The position numbers were made by a program, and so were the translations under genes. From Nocardioides aromaticivorans (GTDB lineage: Bacteria > Actinomycetota > Actinomycetes > Propionibacteriales > Nocardioidaceae), in assembly GCF_013408525.1 (NCBI RefSeq), contig NZ_JACBZM010000001.1, positions 4,537,001-4,601,000 of the forward strand: a DNA stretch of 64,000 nucleotides, written 5' to 3'. Positions 26,953-36,139 of this stretch are shown here, in pieces; positions within the stretch are counted from its first letter, which is position 1; every line of letters starts with the position of its first letter. The notes below the pieces were generated by a model that ran no database searches, had not been told where the DNA came from, and was given only the letters and a program-made list of their open reading frames with translations.

Positions 26953-29406
26953 TCAACCCAGCACCGCGACCCGCCGCTCGAGCTCGTCGACGGCGTCCGC
27001 CAGCCGTCGTCGTACGGCGCCGGGCAGGTCCCGTCGCAGCGCGGCCTGCCCGGCCGCGACGGTCGCGGCGTCGAGGTGCGTGATCGGGAAGTAGGCCGTC
27101 ACGACGGTGCCCTGGACCCACCCCTGGTGCGCGGCGACGATGGCGTCGAGGTCGGCGAAGTAGGCCTCGGCGTAGGGCTGCGTCAGGGCGCGTTGGTCGA
27201 TGCGCCACATGGCCCGACCGGCCGCGTCGATCTCGTAGTTGGGCACGGACACCTCACCGGTGGCGCGGGCCCAGGCGAAGTCCTTGCCCTCGGTCGTCGG
27301 GAGCGAGGCGACGGCGGCGGCGTGGTTGACCGTGGCCGCGCTGCTGGGCTCGTCGGCCAGCGCGGCGTCGAGCGCCGCGCGGTCGGTCGCGCCGATCCCC
27401 GCGAGCCGGGTGAGCGCGCGCCAGCGCAGGTCGGTGTCGAGGGTGATGCCGTCCGGCAGGCCGTCGCCGGCCGCCCACCGGGCGAGGCGGTCGACGTCCT
27501 GCGACGACAGCAGCGCGTGGCGGAACGCCGAGAGCTGGAGCTCGGAGCCCGGGGTCGCGCGGCCGAGGGCGTCGAGCACAGCGGCGTGGTAGCGCTCGAC
27601 GGTGCCGTCGGGCGCGAGCGGCAGCGCGGTCGAGCCGACCCACGAGAGCAGGCCACGCGCGCTGCTCGCCGTGTCCTCGACGGGCGGCGCCGCGACGAGC
27701 AGCTCGGCCACCTGCGTGGGGGTGAGCGCGCCGTCGAAGAGCGCGAGCCGGACGCTGTTCCACATCGTCGCCCGCAGCCGCGGGTCCTCCATCGTCGGCG
27801 CGAGCCGGGGGAGCGCGTCCATGGTGAGCGCGTCCGGCGGGCAGATCGCCCACGTGGTCTCGGTCGCGTCGAGCAGCACCGGCGCGTCACCGGCGTCGAA
27901 CGGCGTGCTCGCCGCCTCGAGCCGGTGCGGAGCCACCTCCCACCGACCGTCGCGGTGGACGGCGATGTCGAGCAGGTGCGTCCGCTCCGCCGGGTACGAC
28001 GCCGGCGAGGTCCGCAGCACGGCGCCCGCCGCACGGTCGACCCTCAGCTGGTCGGCGCCCGGGGTGAGCAACCAGTCCCGGACGAACCCGCCCAGGTCGG
28101 ACCCGCCGGACGCGCGCTCCCAGCTGGCGAAGAGGTCGTGCATCGTCGCGTTGCCGAAACGGTGCAGCTCGAAGTGCTCCCGCACGCCGCCGAGGAAGGC
28201 GTCGTCGCCGAGCCGTGCGGCCAGCTGGCGCAGCACGTTGGAGCCGCGGGCATAGGAGATGCCGTCGAAGTTCTGCAGGGCCGACAGTGCGTCCTCGGCG
28301 GGGTTGCCGGCGACCGGGTGCGTCGTCGGCCGGGAGTCGGCGGTGATGCCCCAGCAGCGGCGTGCGTAGGAGTCGTGGAGCGGTCCGTCGGCGTACTCGG
28401 TGGCGTCGGTGATCACGCGCAGGCCCATGTACTCGGCGAACGACTCGTTGAGCCAGAGGTCGTCCCACCACTGCGGCGTCACGAGGTTGCCGAACCACTG
28501 GTGGGCCATCTCGTGGGCGATGATGTTGGCGCGGAAGCTGCGGTCGGCGCGGGTGCTCGCGCCCTCGAAGAGGAGCGGGTCGCGGATCGTCACGCAGCCG
28601 GGGTTCTCCATCGCGCCGGCGTTGAACTCCGGCACGAAGGCCTGGTGGTAGTCGCCGAACGGGTAGCGGATCCCGAACAGCCGGTGCAGCTCGTCGAAGG
28701 ACTGCCGGGTCAGCGTGAACAGCTCGCCGGCCTCGCGGTCGAGCGTCGCGGCGAGGCTGCGGCGCGAGCTGAGGCCGAGGCCGATCCCGTCGTGGGCGTC
28801 CTCGAGGAGGTGGTACGGGCCGGCGACGACCGTGACGAAGTAGGTCGCCAGTGGGGGAGTGGGGCCCATCAGCCATTGGCGGGTGGTCCCGTCGGTGCCG
28901 ACGTCGCGCGCCGGTGCGTTGCCGCGCACGAGCCAGTCGGCCGGGGCGGTCACCCGCATCGTGTACGGCGCCTTCAGGTCGGGCTGGTCGAAGCAGGCGA
29001 AGACCGTCGGGGCGGCGTCCATGAAGGACATGCCGTAGACGTAGGCGAGCCCGTCGGCCGGGTCGACCGACCGGTGCAGGCCCTCGCCGTCGTTGCGGAA
29101 GCCCATCGTCGCCTCCACGACGAGCTCGTGCTCACCCGCGGCGAGGTCCAGCGGCAGCCGGCCGCGCTCCAGGCTGTCGGGCGACAGCGCGGCACCGTCG
29201 AGCACGGCGGAGTGCAGCGCGGTGGGCTTGACCTCCACGAACGTCCGCAGGGACGAGCTGGCGAACCGGATGGTGGTGCGCGAGGAGAAGGTGTCGTCGG
29301 CCAGCGACAGGTCCAGCTCGACGTCGTACGACGTCACGGTGAGGCCGTTCGCGCGGTGCTCCGCCTCGGCGCGGGTGAGGCTGGCGGGTCCGTTCTCGCT
29401 GCTCAT
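26953..29406 (-). CDS. pepN: Aminopeptidase N (M1 zinc metallopeptidase)
   Basis: 817 residues, normal for actinobacterial PepN. The exopeptidase motif GAMEN is at 264-268 and the zinc site is H298-E-M-A-H302 with E321 in NESFAEYMG. The C-terminal ERAP1-like helical domain runs from about 500. Removes N-terminal residues from cytosolic peptides. ATG 29406 lies 6 bases after TACGCT (leaderless); the frame is open another 128 codons upstream but that part is antisense to the divergent SDR gene. Confidence 0.95.
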   Translation of the reverse strand: MSSENGPASLTRAEAEHRANGLTVTSYDVELDLSLADDTFSSRTTIRFASSSLRTFVEVKPTALHSAVLDGAALSPDSLERGRLPLDLAAGEHELVVEATMGFRNDGEGLHRSVDPADGLAYVYGMSFMDAAPTVFACFDQPDLKAPYTMRVTAPADWLVRGNAPARDVGTDGTTRQWLMGPTPPLATYFVTVVAGPYHLLEDAHDGIGLGLSSRRSLAATLDREAGELFTLTRQSFDELHRLFGIRYPFGDYHQAFVPEFNAGAMENPGCVTIRDPLLFEGASTRADRSFRANIIAHEMAHQWFGNLVTPQWWDDLWLNESFAEYMGLRVITDATEYADGPLHDSYARRCWGITADSRPTTHPVAGNPAEDALSALQNFDGISYARGSNVLRQLAARLGDDAFLGGVREHFELHRFGNATMHDLFASWERASGGSDLGGFVRDWLLTPGADQLRVDRAAGAVLRTSPASYPAERTHLLDIAVHRDGRWEVAPHRLEAASTPFDAGDAPVLLDATETTWAICPPDALTMDALPRLAPTMEDPRLRATMWNSVRLALFDGALTPTQVAELLVAAPPVEDTASSARGLLSWVGSTALPLAPDGTVERYHAAVLDALGRATPGSELQLSAFRHALLSSQDVDRLARWAAGDGLPDGITLDTDLRWRALTRLAGIGATDRAALDAALADEPSSAATVNHAAAVASLPTTEGKDFAWARATGEVSVPNYEIDAAGRAMWRIDQRALTQPYAEAYFADLDAIVAAHQGWVQGTVVTAYFPITHLDAATVAAGQAALRRDLPGAVRRRLADAVDELERRVAVLG

Positions 29407-29434
29407 CCGGCCAGCGTATGGGAGCCTGTCCGCC

Positions 29435-30337
29435 ATGCGTCCGTGGACCCAGGTGCCTCCCCAGCAGGGACGGCGGTTCGTCATCACCGGCTCCAACGGG
29501 GGCCTCGGCCTGGAGACCGCGCGGATCCTCGGCTCGCGGGGCGCCGAGGTCGTGATGGCGTGCCGCAGCGTCGAGAAGGCGGAGGCCGCCGCACGCACCG
29601 TGCCCGGGCACGACAAGGGGCGCGTGGAGGTGCGGCAGGTCGACGTCAGCGACCTGGCGTCGGTGCGTGCGTTCGTCGCCGGCATGGTCGACGACGGCCG
29701 GCCGGTCGACGTGCTCGTCAACAACGCGGGTGTGCTCGGGGTGCCGCACGCGCTGTCGGCGGAGGGCGTGGAGATGCACTTCGCGACCAACTACCTGGGC
29801 CACTTCGTGTTGACCCTCGGCCTGCTGCCGCTGCTGACCGACCTGGTGGTCGTGGTCAGCTCCCGCGAGCACCGCTCCGGCCGGATCGACCTCGACGACC
29901 TGGGCTGGCAGCGCCGGCCCTACCGCGCTTTCGCCGCCTACGGCGACTCGAAGCTCGCCGACCTGCTCTTCATGCGCGAGCTCGACCGCCGCCTGCGCGC
30001 GGCCGGCTCACCGCTGAGGGCCGTGGGCGCGCACCCGGGCGCCAGCGCCACCGGCATCACCAGCAGCACCGGCAATCCGGTCGTGACCGCGATCGGCCAC
30101 TACGGTCACCTGCTCGTCGGCATGCCGGCGTGGCGCGGCGCGCTGTGCACCGTGTACGCCGCCACCACCGACGTCGCCGGCGGCACCTACATCGGCCCGC
30201 ACGGGCGGACCGAGCTGTGGGGCTGGCCCGCGCCCGCGCGGATGTCGCGGAAGGTCGACGACGAGGTCCTCGCCCACCGGCTCTGGGAGAGGTCGGTGGA
30301 CCTGACCGGCGTCGACCTCGCGGTCAGTCCTTCTTGA
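29435..30337 (+). CDS. SDR-family oxidoreductase, retinol-dehydrogenase-like
   Basis: 300 residues. TGSNGGLG cofactor motif (18-25), NNAG (about 91-94), catalytic SSREH serine region (about 143) and Y-G-D-S-K (about 168-172). The long C-terminal part with HPGASATGI and RKVDDEVLAHRLWERSVDLTGV is typical of the WWOX/retinol-dehydrogenase-like SDR group, whose bacterial substrates are mostly unknown. ATG 29435 is 28 bases from the divergent pepN start. Its last 14 bases overlap the end of the convergent cyclophilin gene. Confidence 0.85.
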   Translation: MRPWTQVPPQQGRRFVITGSNGGLGLETARILGSRGAEVVMACRSVEKAEAAARTVPGHDKGRVEVRQVDVSDLASVRAFVAGMVDDGRPVDVLVNNAGVLGVPHALSAEGVEMHFATNYLGHFVLTLGLLPLLTDLVVVVSSREHRSGRIDLDDLGWQRRPYRAFAAYGDSKLADLLFMRELDRRLRAAGSPLRAVGAHPGASATGITSSTGNPVVTAIGHYGHLLVGMPAWRGALCTVYAATTDVAGGTYIGPHGRTELWGWPAPARMSRKVDDEVLAHRLWERSVDLTGVDLAVSPS

Positions 30338-31058
30338 CCGACTCGATGTCGACCGGCGTCACCGGCGCACCGTCCTCGGGGCCGTTGGCCGGCGTGACGC
30401 CCGCCGCGGCGGCCTTGTCGATCGCCTTCAGGCCGGCCTCGTCGACCGTCCCGAAGACGGTGTAGTCGGGCGTGAGGCCCGTGTCGCCGTACACGATGAA
30501 GAACTGGGAGCCGTTGGTGTCCGGGCCGGCGTTCGCCATCGCGAGGGTGCCCGCGCCGTAGGTCTCCTGGCCGGTGAGCTCGTCGGCGAAGGAGTAGCCC
30601 GGCCCGCCGGCGCCGGTGCCCGTCGGGTCCCCGCACTGCAGGACCTTGAAGCCCTCGGCCACGGTGAGGCGGTGGCACTTGGTGCCGTCGTAGTAGCCCT
30701 GCTCGGCGAGCGACAGGAACGAGTTGACCGTGCACGGCGCCGCGTCGGCGTCGAGGGTGAACCCCAGCTTCCCGATCGAGGTGGTGACCGTGGCGCCGAC
30801 CTTGCCGGAGTAGGCCGCCTTCGCCGGCGGGGGCGTCGCGTCGCTGTCGGACCCGTCGGGCGTGTAGGTGCAGGAGGCACCGCCGGCAGGGGCGCCCTCG
30901 CTCGTCTCGGTGGCGACCGGGTCGCTCGGGCTGCCCGACTCGCTGGAGGACGTGTCCGACGAGCTGTCCGTCGCGGTCTCGTCACCGTCGTCGTTGCACG
31001 CGGTGAGGGTGGCGAGCAGGAGCAGGGCCGGGACACCGGCGAGCAGGCGAGTGCGCAT
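30324..31058 (-). CDS. Lipoprotein peptidyl-prolyl cis-trans isomerase (cyclophilin type)
   Basis: 244 residues. A lipoprotein signal peptide with lipobox LLATLTAC (Cys about residue 21), then a Ser/Thr/Asp-rich linker (about 22-60) and a cyclophilin domain (about 85-235; GKLGFTLDADAAPCTVNSFLSLAEQGYYDGTKCHRL, GPDTNGSQFFIVYGDTGLTPDYTVFG). It would assist folding of exported proteins at the outer membrane face. ATG 31058 follows TACGAT by 7 bases (leaderless); ATG 31067 would add three residues. Confidence 0.9.
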   Translation of the reverse strand: MRTRLLAGVPALLLLATLTACNDDGDETATDSSSDTSSSESGSPSDPVATETSEGAPAGGASCTYTPDGSDSDATPPPAKAAYSGKVGATVTTSIGKLGFTLDADAAPCTVNSFLSLAEQGYYDGTKCHRLTVAEGFKVLQCGDPTGTGAGGPGYSFADELTGQETYGAGTLAMANAGPDTNGSQFFIVYGDTGLTPDYTVFGTVDEAGLKAIDKAAAAGVTPANGPEDGAPVTPVDIESVKKD

Positions 31059-31109
31059 GGCCCGCATCGTACGCAGGGAGCCTGAGTGCCTCCGGGCTAG
31101 GTTGATGCC

Positions 31110-31979
31110 ATGGACCTCGGCCTGCACTACGCGACCTTCTCCCACCCCGACTGGCAGACGACGCTGGTCGACCGGCTGGACGCGTCGGTGCGCGTCGCCG
31201 ACGAGGGCGGCGTCGCGCTGGTGACCTTGATGGACCACCACTTCCAGATGGTCGACTTCGGCGGGCCGTTCGAGCCGATGCTCGAGGGCTACACCGCACT
31301 CGGCTACCTCGCCGCCCGCACCGAGCGGGTCCACCTCGGGCTGCTCGTCACCGGGGTGACCTACCGCCACCCGGGCGTGCTCGCGAAGGTGGTGTCCTCG
31401 CTCGACGTGCTGTCGCGGGGGCGGGCGTGGCTGGGCCTCGGCGCCGCCTGGTACGAGCGCGAGCACCGCGGGCTCGGCGTCCCGTTCCCGCCGCTGGCCG
31501 AGCGGTTCGAGCGCCTGGAGGAGACGATCCGCGTCGCCGAGCAGATGTGGAGCGACGACGACGGGCCCTTCGAGGGCGAGCACTTCCACCTCGCCGAGAC
31601 GATCTGCCTCCCGCGGCCGGTGCGGGGGCGGGTCCCCCTCATGATCGGCGGACAGGGGGAGCGCAAGACCCTGCGGATGGTCGCCCAGTACGCCGACGCC
31701 TGCAACCTCTTCACCGGCGAGGGCGTGCCGGGCGTCGCCCACAAGCTGGAGGTCCTGCGCCGCCACTGCGACGACCTCGGCCGTGACTACGACGCCATCC
31801 GCAAGACGATCCTCTGGATGGGCGACCCGGTCGGCGAGGCCGACCGGTTCGCCCGCGAGATGGAGGAGTACGCCGCCCTGGGCGTCACCCTCGCGACCGC
31901 GATGCCGGCGTCCGACGACCCGGAGGCGTGGACCACCGAGCTGGTGACGTCCGTCCTGCCGCGGGTCGCCGGGCTCTGA
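31110..31979 (+). CDS. LLM-class flavin/F420-dependent oxidoreductase
   Basis: 289 residues of the luciferase-like TIM-barrel fold. Family features include LVTLMDHHFQM (about 38-48), LGLLVTGVTYRHPGVLAKVVSSLDVLSRGRAWLGLGAAWYEREH (about 76-119) and VPLMIGGQGERKTLRMVAQYADACNL (about 175-200). Members use FMN or F420H2; the TYRHPGVLAK and GLGAAWYE motifs match the F420-dependent type common in actinobacteria. ATG 31110 lies 6 bases after TAGGTT (31098-31103), so the mRNA is leaderless. Its TGA overlaps the ATG of the next gene by one base. Substrate unknown. Confidence 0.87.
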   Translation: MDLGLHYATFSHPDWQTTLVDRLDASVRVADEGGVALVTLMDHHFQMVDFGGPFEPMLEGYTALGYLAARTERVHLGLLVTGVTYRHPGVLAKVVSSLDVLSRGRAWLGLGAAWYEREHRGLGVPFPPLAERFERLEETIRVAEQMWSDDDGPFEGEHFHLAETICLPRPVRGRVPLMIGGQGERKTLRMVAQYADACNLFTGEGVPGVAHKLEVLRRHCDDLGRDYDAIRKTILWMGDPVGEADRFAREMEEYAALGVTLATAMPASDDPEAWTTELVTSVLPRVAGL

Positions 31980-33619
31980 TGGCAGCGACCGTCAAGGTCG
32001 CCGGCCTCTCGGCGGGCCACGGCGCGACCGCCCTGTTCAGCGGCCTCGACCTGGTCGTCGCGCCCCGCGACGTCATCGGCCTCGTCGGACCCAACGGTGC
32101 CGGCAAGTCGACCCTGCTGCGCACCCTCGCGGGAGAGCTGGCGCCGGAGAGCGGCACGATCACGCTCGCGCCGGCGTCCGCCACGATCGGCTACCTGCCG
32201 CAGGAGACCGAGCGGCGCGCCGGCGAGACCGTGCGGGCCTTCCTCGCCCGGCGCACCGGCGTGGCGGCGGCGCAGGCCGACTTCGACCTCGCGACGAGCA
32301 GGCTGGAGGCGGGGGAGCCGGGCGCCGACGACGCCTACGCCGAGGCTCTCGAGCGCTGGCTGGCGCTGGGCGCGCCCGACCTCGACGAGCGCACCGACGC
32401 GGTCCTGGCGGATGTCGGACTCGCCGTCGACCTCGACCAGTCGATGGCCTCGCTCTCCGGCGGCCAGGCCGCACGGGCCGGCCTGGCCAGCCTGCTGCTC
32501 TCGCGCTACGACGTCTTCCTGCTCGACGAGCCCACCAACGACCTCGACCTGCAGGGCCTCGAGCGGCTGGAGCGGTTCGTGGCCGGCCTCGGCGTCGCGG
32601 CGGTGATCGTCAGCCACGACCGCGAGTTCCTCGCCCGCACGGTCAACCGGATCGTCGAGCTCGACCTGCACCAGCGCGCGATCAACGTGTACGGCGGCGG
32701 CTACGAGTCGTGGCTGCAGGAGCGCGAGATCGCCCGGCGCCACGCCCGCGAGGCCTACGAGGAGTACGCCGGCACGGTCGCCCAGCTCCAGGCGCGGGCC
32801 ACGATGCAGCGCAGCTGGGCGGCACAGGGCGTGCGCAACGCCCGGCGCAGCATCGACAAGGAGCCCGACAAGTCGGTGCGCCGGTTCCGTGCCGAGTCCA
32901 GTGAGAAGCAGGCGGCGAAGGTGCGGCAGTCGGAGCGGGCGCTCGAACGGCTCGAGGAGGTCGAGGAGCCCCGCAAGGAGTGGGAGCTGCGCCTGGAGAT
33001 CGCGGTGGCGCCACGCTCCGGTGCGGTCACCGCGGCGCTGCGGCAGGCCGTCGTACACCGGGGGGACTTCACGCTCGGCCCGGTCGACCTCGAGATCGGT
33101 TGGGCGGAGAAGGTCGCCATCACCGGCGCGAACGGCGCCGGCAAGTCGACCCTGCTGGCCGCCCTGCTCGGCCGGCTGGCGCTGTCGTCGGGGGAGTCCT
33201 TCCTCGGCCCCGGCGTCGTGGTCGGCGAGGTGGACCAGGCGCGGCGGCTGTTCGAGGCCGAGGACAGCCTCGTCGATGCCTTCCAGGCGCAGGTGCCGGA
33301 CATGGCGCCGGAGCCGGTCCGGACGCTGCTGGCGAAGTTCGGGCTGAAGTCCGACCACGTCGTGCGACCGGCGTCGACGCTGTCGCCGGGGGAGCGGACC
33401 CGTGCTTCCCTCGCGCTGCTGCAGGCCAGGGGAGTGAACCTGCTCGTCCTCGACGAGCCGACCAACCACCTCGACCTTCCCGCGATCGAGCAGCTCGAGT
33501 CGGCTCTCGCCGACTACCCGGGCACGCTGCTCCTCGTCACGCACGACCGGCGGATGCTGTCGGCGGTCGCGACCTCCCGGGAGCTCGTCGTCGCGGACGG
33601 TCGGGTCACCGAGCGCTGA
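31979..33619 (+). CDS. ABC-F family ATPase
   Basis: 546 residues with two ATP-binding cassettes and no membrane part. Walker A GPNGAGKS (37-44) and GANGAGKS in the second half; signature LSGGQAARAGLASLL and LSPGERTRASLALL; Walker B VFLLDEPTNDLDL and LLVLDEPTNHLDL. The linker between cassettes (about 240-330) is charged and helical, as expected for the P-site tRNA interaction motif. ABC-F proteins act on ribosomes; some give resistance to ribosome-targeting antibiotics, others are translation factors, and the sequence does not tell which. Coupled to the LLM gene by TGATG. Confidence 0.9.
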   Translation: MAATVKVAGLSAGHGATALFSGLDLVVAPRDVIGLVGPNGAGKSTLLRTLAGELAPESGTITLAPASATIGYLPQETERRAGETVRAFLARRTGVAAAQADFDLATSRLEAGEPGADDAYAEALERWLALGAPDLDERTDAVLADVGLAVDLDQSMASLSGGQAARAGLASLLLSRYDVFLLDEPTNDLDLQGLERLERFVAGLGVAAVIVSHDREFLARTVNRIVELDLHQRAINVYGGGYESWLQEREIARRHAREAYEEYAGTVAQLQARATMQRSWAAQGVRNARRSIDKEPDKSVRRFRAESSEKQAAKVRQSERALERLEEVEEPRKEWELRLEIAVAPRSGAVTAALRQAVVHRGDFTLGPVDLEIGWAEKVAITGANGAGKSTLLAALLGRLALSSGESFLGPGVVVGEVDQARRLFEAEDSLVDAFQAQVPDMAPEPVRTLLAKFGLKSDHVVRPASTLSPGERTRASLALLQARGVNLLVLDEPTNHLDLPAIEQLESALADYPGTLLLVTHDRRMLSAVATSRELVVADGRVTER

Positions 33620-33649
33620 CCCGACCGTCCTGCGGGTGCTCCGCCGGGT

Positions 33650-34342
33650 TCAGGCGGTTGCCGCGCGGAGTGCCTCCTCGATCAGGTCGGCCACCGCTGC
33701 CGGCTGCGACGCCAGCGAGGCGTGGCTGGCCGCCAGCTCGATCGTGCGCTGGGGCTGCATGCGCGCGGCCATCCGGCGCTGGTTGTCCGGGTGGATCATC
33801 CGGTCCTCGGTGGAGACCTGGTACCACGTCGGCTTGTGCCGCCAGGCGGGGTCGGTCACGGTGTCGCCGAACGTGCTGCCGAGCGGTGCCTTCTGGGTGA
33901 CGGCCATGACGAGGGCCTCGTCGGCGGAGAGGTCCTGGGCGAAGCTCTCCCGGAACCTGTCCGGCTGCACCCACAGGCGCCCGTCGGAGTCGGGTGCGAT
34001 GCTGGCGACCGCCGCCGGCGGGTGCTCCTCGGTGATCTGGCCGGGGCTCTCGCCGGCGTCCGGGGCGAAGGCCGCGACGTACACGAGGCCGGTCACGTTC
34101 GGCAGGTTGCCGGCCTCGGAGATCACCGCACCGCCGTACGAGTGGCCGACGAGAACGACGGGGCCGTCGACCTGGCGGACCATCTCCCGGGTGCGGGTCG
34201 CGTCGTCGGCCAGCGAGGTGAGCGGGATCTCCACGGCGCGGATGCCGGTGTGGCCGCGACGGTCCAGCTCGACGATGACATTCGCCCAGTGGGCGGCGCC
34301 GCCCCAGAATCCGTGGACGAGGACGACGGTCGGTTCGGTCAT
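33650..34342 (-). CDS. Alpha/beta hydrolase (EstC/hydroxynitrile-lyase-like)
   Basis: 230 residues. VVLVHGFWGGAAHW (6-19) forms the oxyanion loop, GHSYGG is the nucleophile elbow (Ser about residue 67), and a C-terminal SHASLASQP provides the catalytic His. A short cap. The group includes salicylate/jasmonate-type esterases and unspecific bacterial esterases. A good RBS (AAGGAG) precedes the ATG. It diverges from an AraC-family regulator across a 60-base gap, so the regulator probably controls it. Confidence 0.85.
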   Translation of the reverse strand: MTEPTVVLVHGFWGGAAHWANVIVELDRRGHTGIRAVEIPLTSLADDATRTREMVRQVDGPVVLVGHSYGGAVISEAGNLPNVTGLVYVAAFAPDAGESPGQITEEHPPAAVASIAPDSDGRLWVQPDRFRESFAQDLSADEALVMAVTQKAPLGSTFGDTVTDPAWRHKPTWYQVSTEDRMIHPDNQRRMAARMQPQRTIELAASHASLASQPAAVADLIEEALRAATA

Positions 34343-34354
34343 GGCAGGTGCTCC

Positions 34355-34383
34355 TTGTTGATAGGGTGCATCCACCGTATTGA
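34355..34383 (+). promoter_or_regulatory. Candidate promoter of the AraC gene
   Basis: TTGTTG (34355-34360), 17-base spacer, TATTGA (34378-34383), then about 20 bases to ATG 34403. The 60-base divergent region probably also contains the hydrolase promoter, so the regulator could control both. Confidence 0.45.
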
Positions 34384-34402
34384 GACGCGGGAGCAAGTAG
34401 CC

Positions 34403-35290
34403 ATGCCAGAATCGCTCGAAAACTTTGCAGTTCCGCTCGACACCTCGGCCGATGCCCTGTCCGACGTCCTGGAGATGATCCACCTGCGCGGCGACCGGGT
34501 GACCCGCGTGGCGGCAGGTCGCGGGCACGAGGAGCGGCACCGGGCCGGGGGCCGGTTGCTCCACGTCGTGGAGAGCGGCTCCGTCGCGCTGCGCTACGAC
34601 GTCCCGGACGGCGGGGGAGAGCGGGTGGTGCTGGGCACGGGTGATCTCGCCCTGCTCGCCCGAGGCGTCGCCCACCGCCTGCGGCCGATGGAGGACGCGG
34701 TGTGGATGAGCGGCTCCTTCGTGGTCGAGGAGCGTGCCGGCGTACCCCTGCTCGAGGCGCTGCCGCCGGCGATCGTGATCCGCGCGGAGGGACGCGAGTG
34801 GCTCCCGCTGAGCGCGCAGCTCCTCGGCCGTGAGGTCACCGACCCGAGTGCGGGCTCGAAGGTGATGGCCTCGCGGATCCTCGACCTGCTGTTCATCCAG
34901 GCCCTGCGGGCGTGGGCAGCGACCGACGGGGCGAGCGGTCCGGGCGGCCCCGGTTGGCTGACCGCAGCCCTGGACCGTCCACTCGGGCCCGCACTGCGCG
35001 CGATGCACCGCCAGCCCGAGCAGCCGTGGACGGTGGAGTCGCTGGCGGAGCTCTCGGCGCTGTCGCGGGCGGCGTTCTCGGCGCGGTTCACACGACTGGT
35101 GGGGGAGTCGCCGGGGCGCTACCTCCAACGGCTGCGCCTGGCGCAGGCCGCCGACCTGCTGACCTCGACCCCGGACTCGGCAGCGGCGATCAGCCGAGCG
35201 GTCGGGTATGCCTCGGAGGCGGCGTTCTCGCGTGCCTTCGCCAAGGAGTACGGCGTCGGGCCGCGTGCGTGGCGCTCCGCCGGTCGCTGA
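34403..35290 (+). CDS. AraC-family transcriptional regulator with cupin-like sensor
   Basis: 295 residues. An N-terminal cupin_6-type sensor (about 10-115; RAGGRLLHVVESGSVALRYD, GTGDLALLARGVAHRL) and a C-terminal AraC/XylS DNA-binding domain (about 195-293; WTVESLAELSALSRAAFSARFTRLVGESPGRYLQRLRLAQAADLL, ISRAVGYASEAAFSRAFAKEYGVGPRAWR). Regulators of this type often activate an adjacent esterase or redox gene; the divergent alpha/beta hydrolase is the obvious candidate. Ligand unknown. Confidence 0.88.
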   Translation: MPESLENFAVPLDTSADALSDVLEMIHLRGDRVTRVAAGRGHEERHRAGGRLLHVVESGSVALRYDVPDGGGERVVLGTGDLALLARGVAHRLRPMEDAVWMSGSFVVEERAGVPLLEALPPAIVIRAEGREWLPLSAQLLGREVTDPSAGSKVMASRILDLLFIQALRAWAATDGASGPGGPGWLTAALDRPLGPALRAMHRQPEQPWTVESLAELSALSRAAFSARFTRLVGESPGRYLQRLRLAQAADLLTSTPDSAAAISRAVGYASEAAFSRAFAKEYGVGPRAWRSAGR

Positions 35291-35307
35291 GTGGCGGCGA
35301 CGTTATG

Positions 35308-35693
35308 TCAGGTCGAGCGGGGCTGGAACAGCTCGACCAGGTTCCCGGAGGGATCCTCCAGGAGGATCTGGCTGCCGCCCGGCCCCGAGACGAGGTCGCT
35401 GGCGAAGGACAGACCGGCTGCGGCCAATCGCTCGACCTCGGCCTCGATGTCGTCCACGGGCAGGTTGATCCGGTTGCGTCCGAGCGATCCTGAGCGATCC
35501 GGGGGCGTTGCGCGGGCGCCGGAGCTGGCCGATCCGCTCAGGAGCAGCCTGAGCGAACCGCGGACGACATCGGCGAGAGCCGGTGCGACGTTCGTGTGCA
35601 CGGTGAAGCCGAGATGTGTCGTGTAGAACGCCAAGCCTCGTCGACGACGTCGACGAGGTAGCGCACGCCCACGAGCTCGCTGGGGGAAGCCAT
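35308..35693 (-). pseudogene. VOC-family (glyoxalase-fold) gene broken by a frameshift
   Basis: Start ATG 35693 opens MASPSELVGVRYLVDVVDEA, a typical VOC beginning, but the frame then diverges. The continuation LAFYTTHLGFTVHTNVAP and the C-terminal INLPVDDIEAEVERLAAAG ... LLEDPSGNLVELFQP lie in another frame ending at 35308. One base appears to be missing at about 35,633-35,637 (GAGGC-TTGGCG). Restored, it would be about 128 residues, a normal single VOC domain. A sequencing error would give the same picture. The AT-rich promoter region upstream (35771-35798) is intact. Confidence 0.7.
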
Positions 35694-35770
35694 GAAACCA
35701 CGGTGGACCGGGGCAGGACTCCAGGCCAGCGTCCGCGGTCCGGGGAGGGGGCCGATTCCCGTAATCTGAC

Positions 35771-35798
35771 ATAATGTTCGTTATCGGCGATATGGCAA
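35771..35798 (-). promoter_or_regulatory. AT-rich promoter/operator upstream of the broken VOC gene
   Basis: Reading leftward: TTGCCA (35798-35793), 16-base spacer, CATTAT (35776-35771). The -10 lies inside a near-perfect inverted repeat ATAATG-TT-CGTTAT (35771-35784), which looks like a TetR/MarR operator. The local AT content is striking in this GC-rich window. No matching regulator gene is adjacent. Confidence 0.45.
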
Positions 35799-35818
35799 AG
35801 GAGGGATCTGTGCCTCGA

Positions 35819-36139
35819 TCAGTCGATGCGTCCCCGCGTCCGGAGCTCGTACACCGCCTGCTTGAGCTGGTCCAGACGCGCCACCAGCCGGGGCTGGTCC
35901 ATCTCCATCTGCATCCGGGTGTCGCTGCGCGGATGCAGCCGGCCCGGCGGTGTCTCGTTGGCGCGGCTGAACTCCTTGAGATCCACGTCGGAGAACCCGT
36001 GCACGCGGAACCGTTGGCAGGTGGCGATGAGCTCGTCGAAGGCGTCGGTCCGGTGGCTCTTCTTGATCCATCGGGCATGCCGGAGGACCTCGCCGAGCTG
36101 CCTCCTGCGGTCCTCAGGAGTCCAGGCGTGGTCAGCCAT
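35819..36139 (-). CDS. Hypothetical protein, second gene of an unrecognised pair
   Basis: 106 residues, no signal peptide or membrane helix, strongly charged (many Arg, Asp, Gln). N-terminal helix-rich part WTPEDRRRQLGEVLRHARWIKKSH, middle DAFDELIATCQRFRVHGFSDVDLKEFSR, C-terminal possible coiled coil MQMEMDQPRLVARLDQLKQAVYELR. No family recognised. The start overlaps the end of the upstream gene by 8 bases, so it is translationally coupled and likely works with the 340-residue protein. It could be an adaptor or an antitoxin-like partner; this is only a guess from size and coupling. Confidence 0.6.
   Translation of the reverse strand: MADHAWTPEDRRRQLGEVLRHARWIKKSHRTDAFDELIATCQRFRVHGFSDVDLKEFSRANETPPGRLHPRSDTRMQMEMDQPRLVARLDQLKQAVYELRTRGRID

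Noticed and set aside
26107..30465. A 1,452-codon open frame on the plus strand across rmuC and pepN
   Set aside because: Antisense shadow; both minus-strand genes have intact catalytic motifs and the translation is low-complexity.
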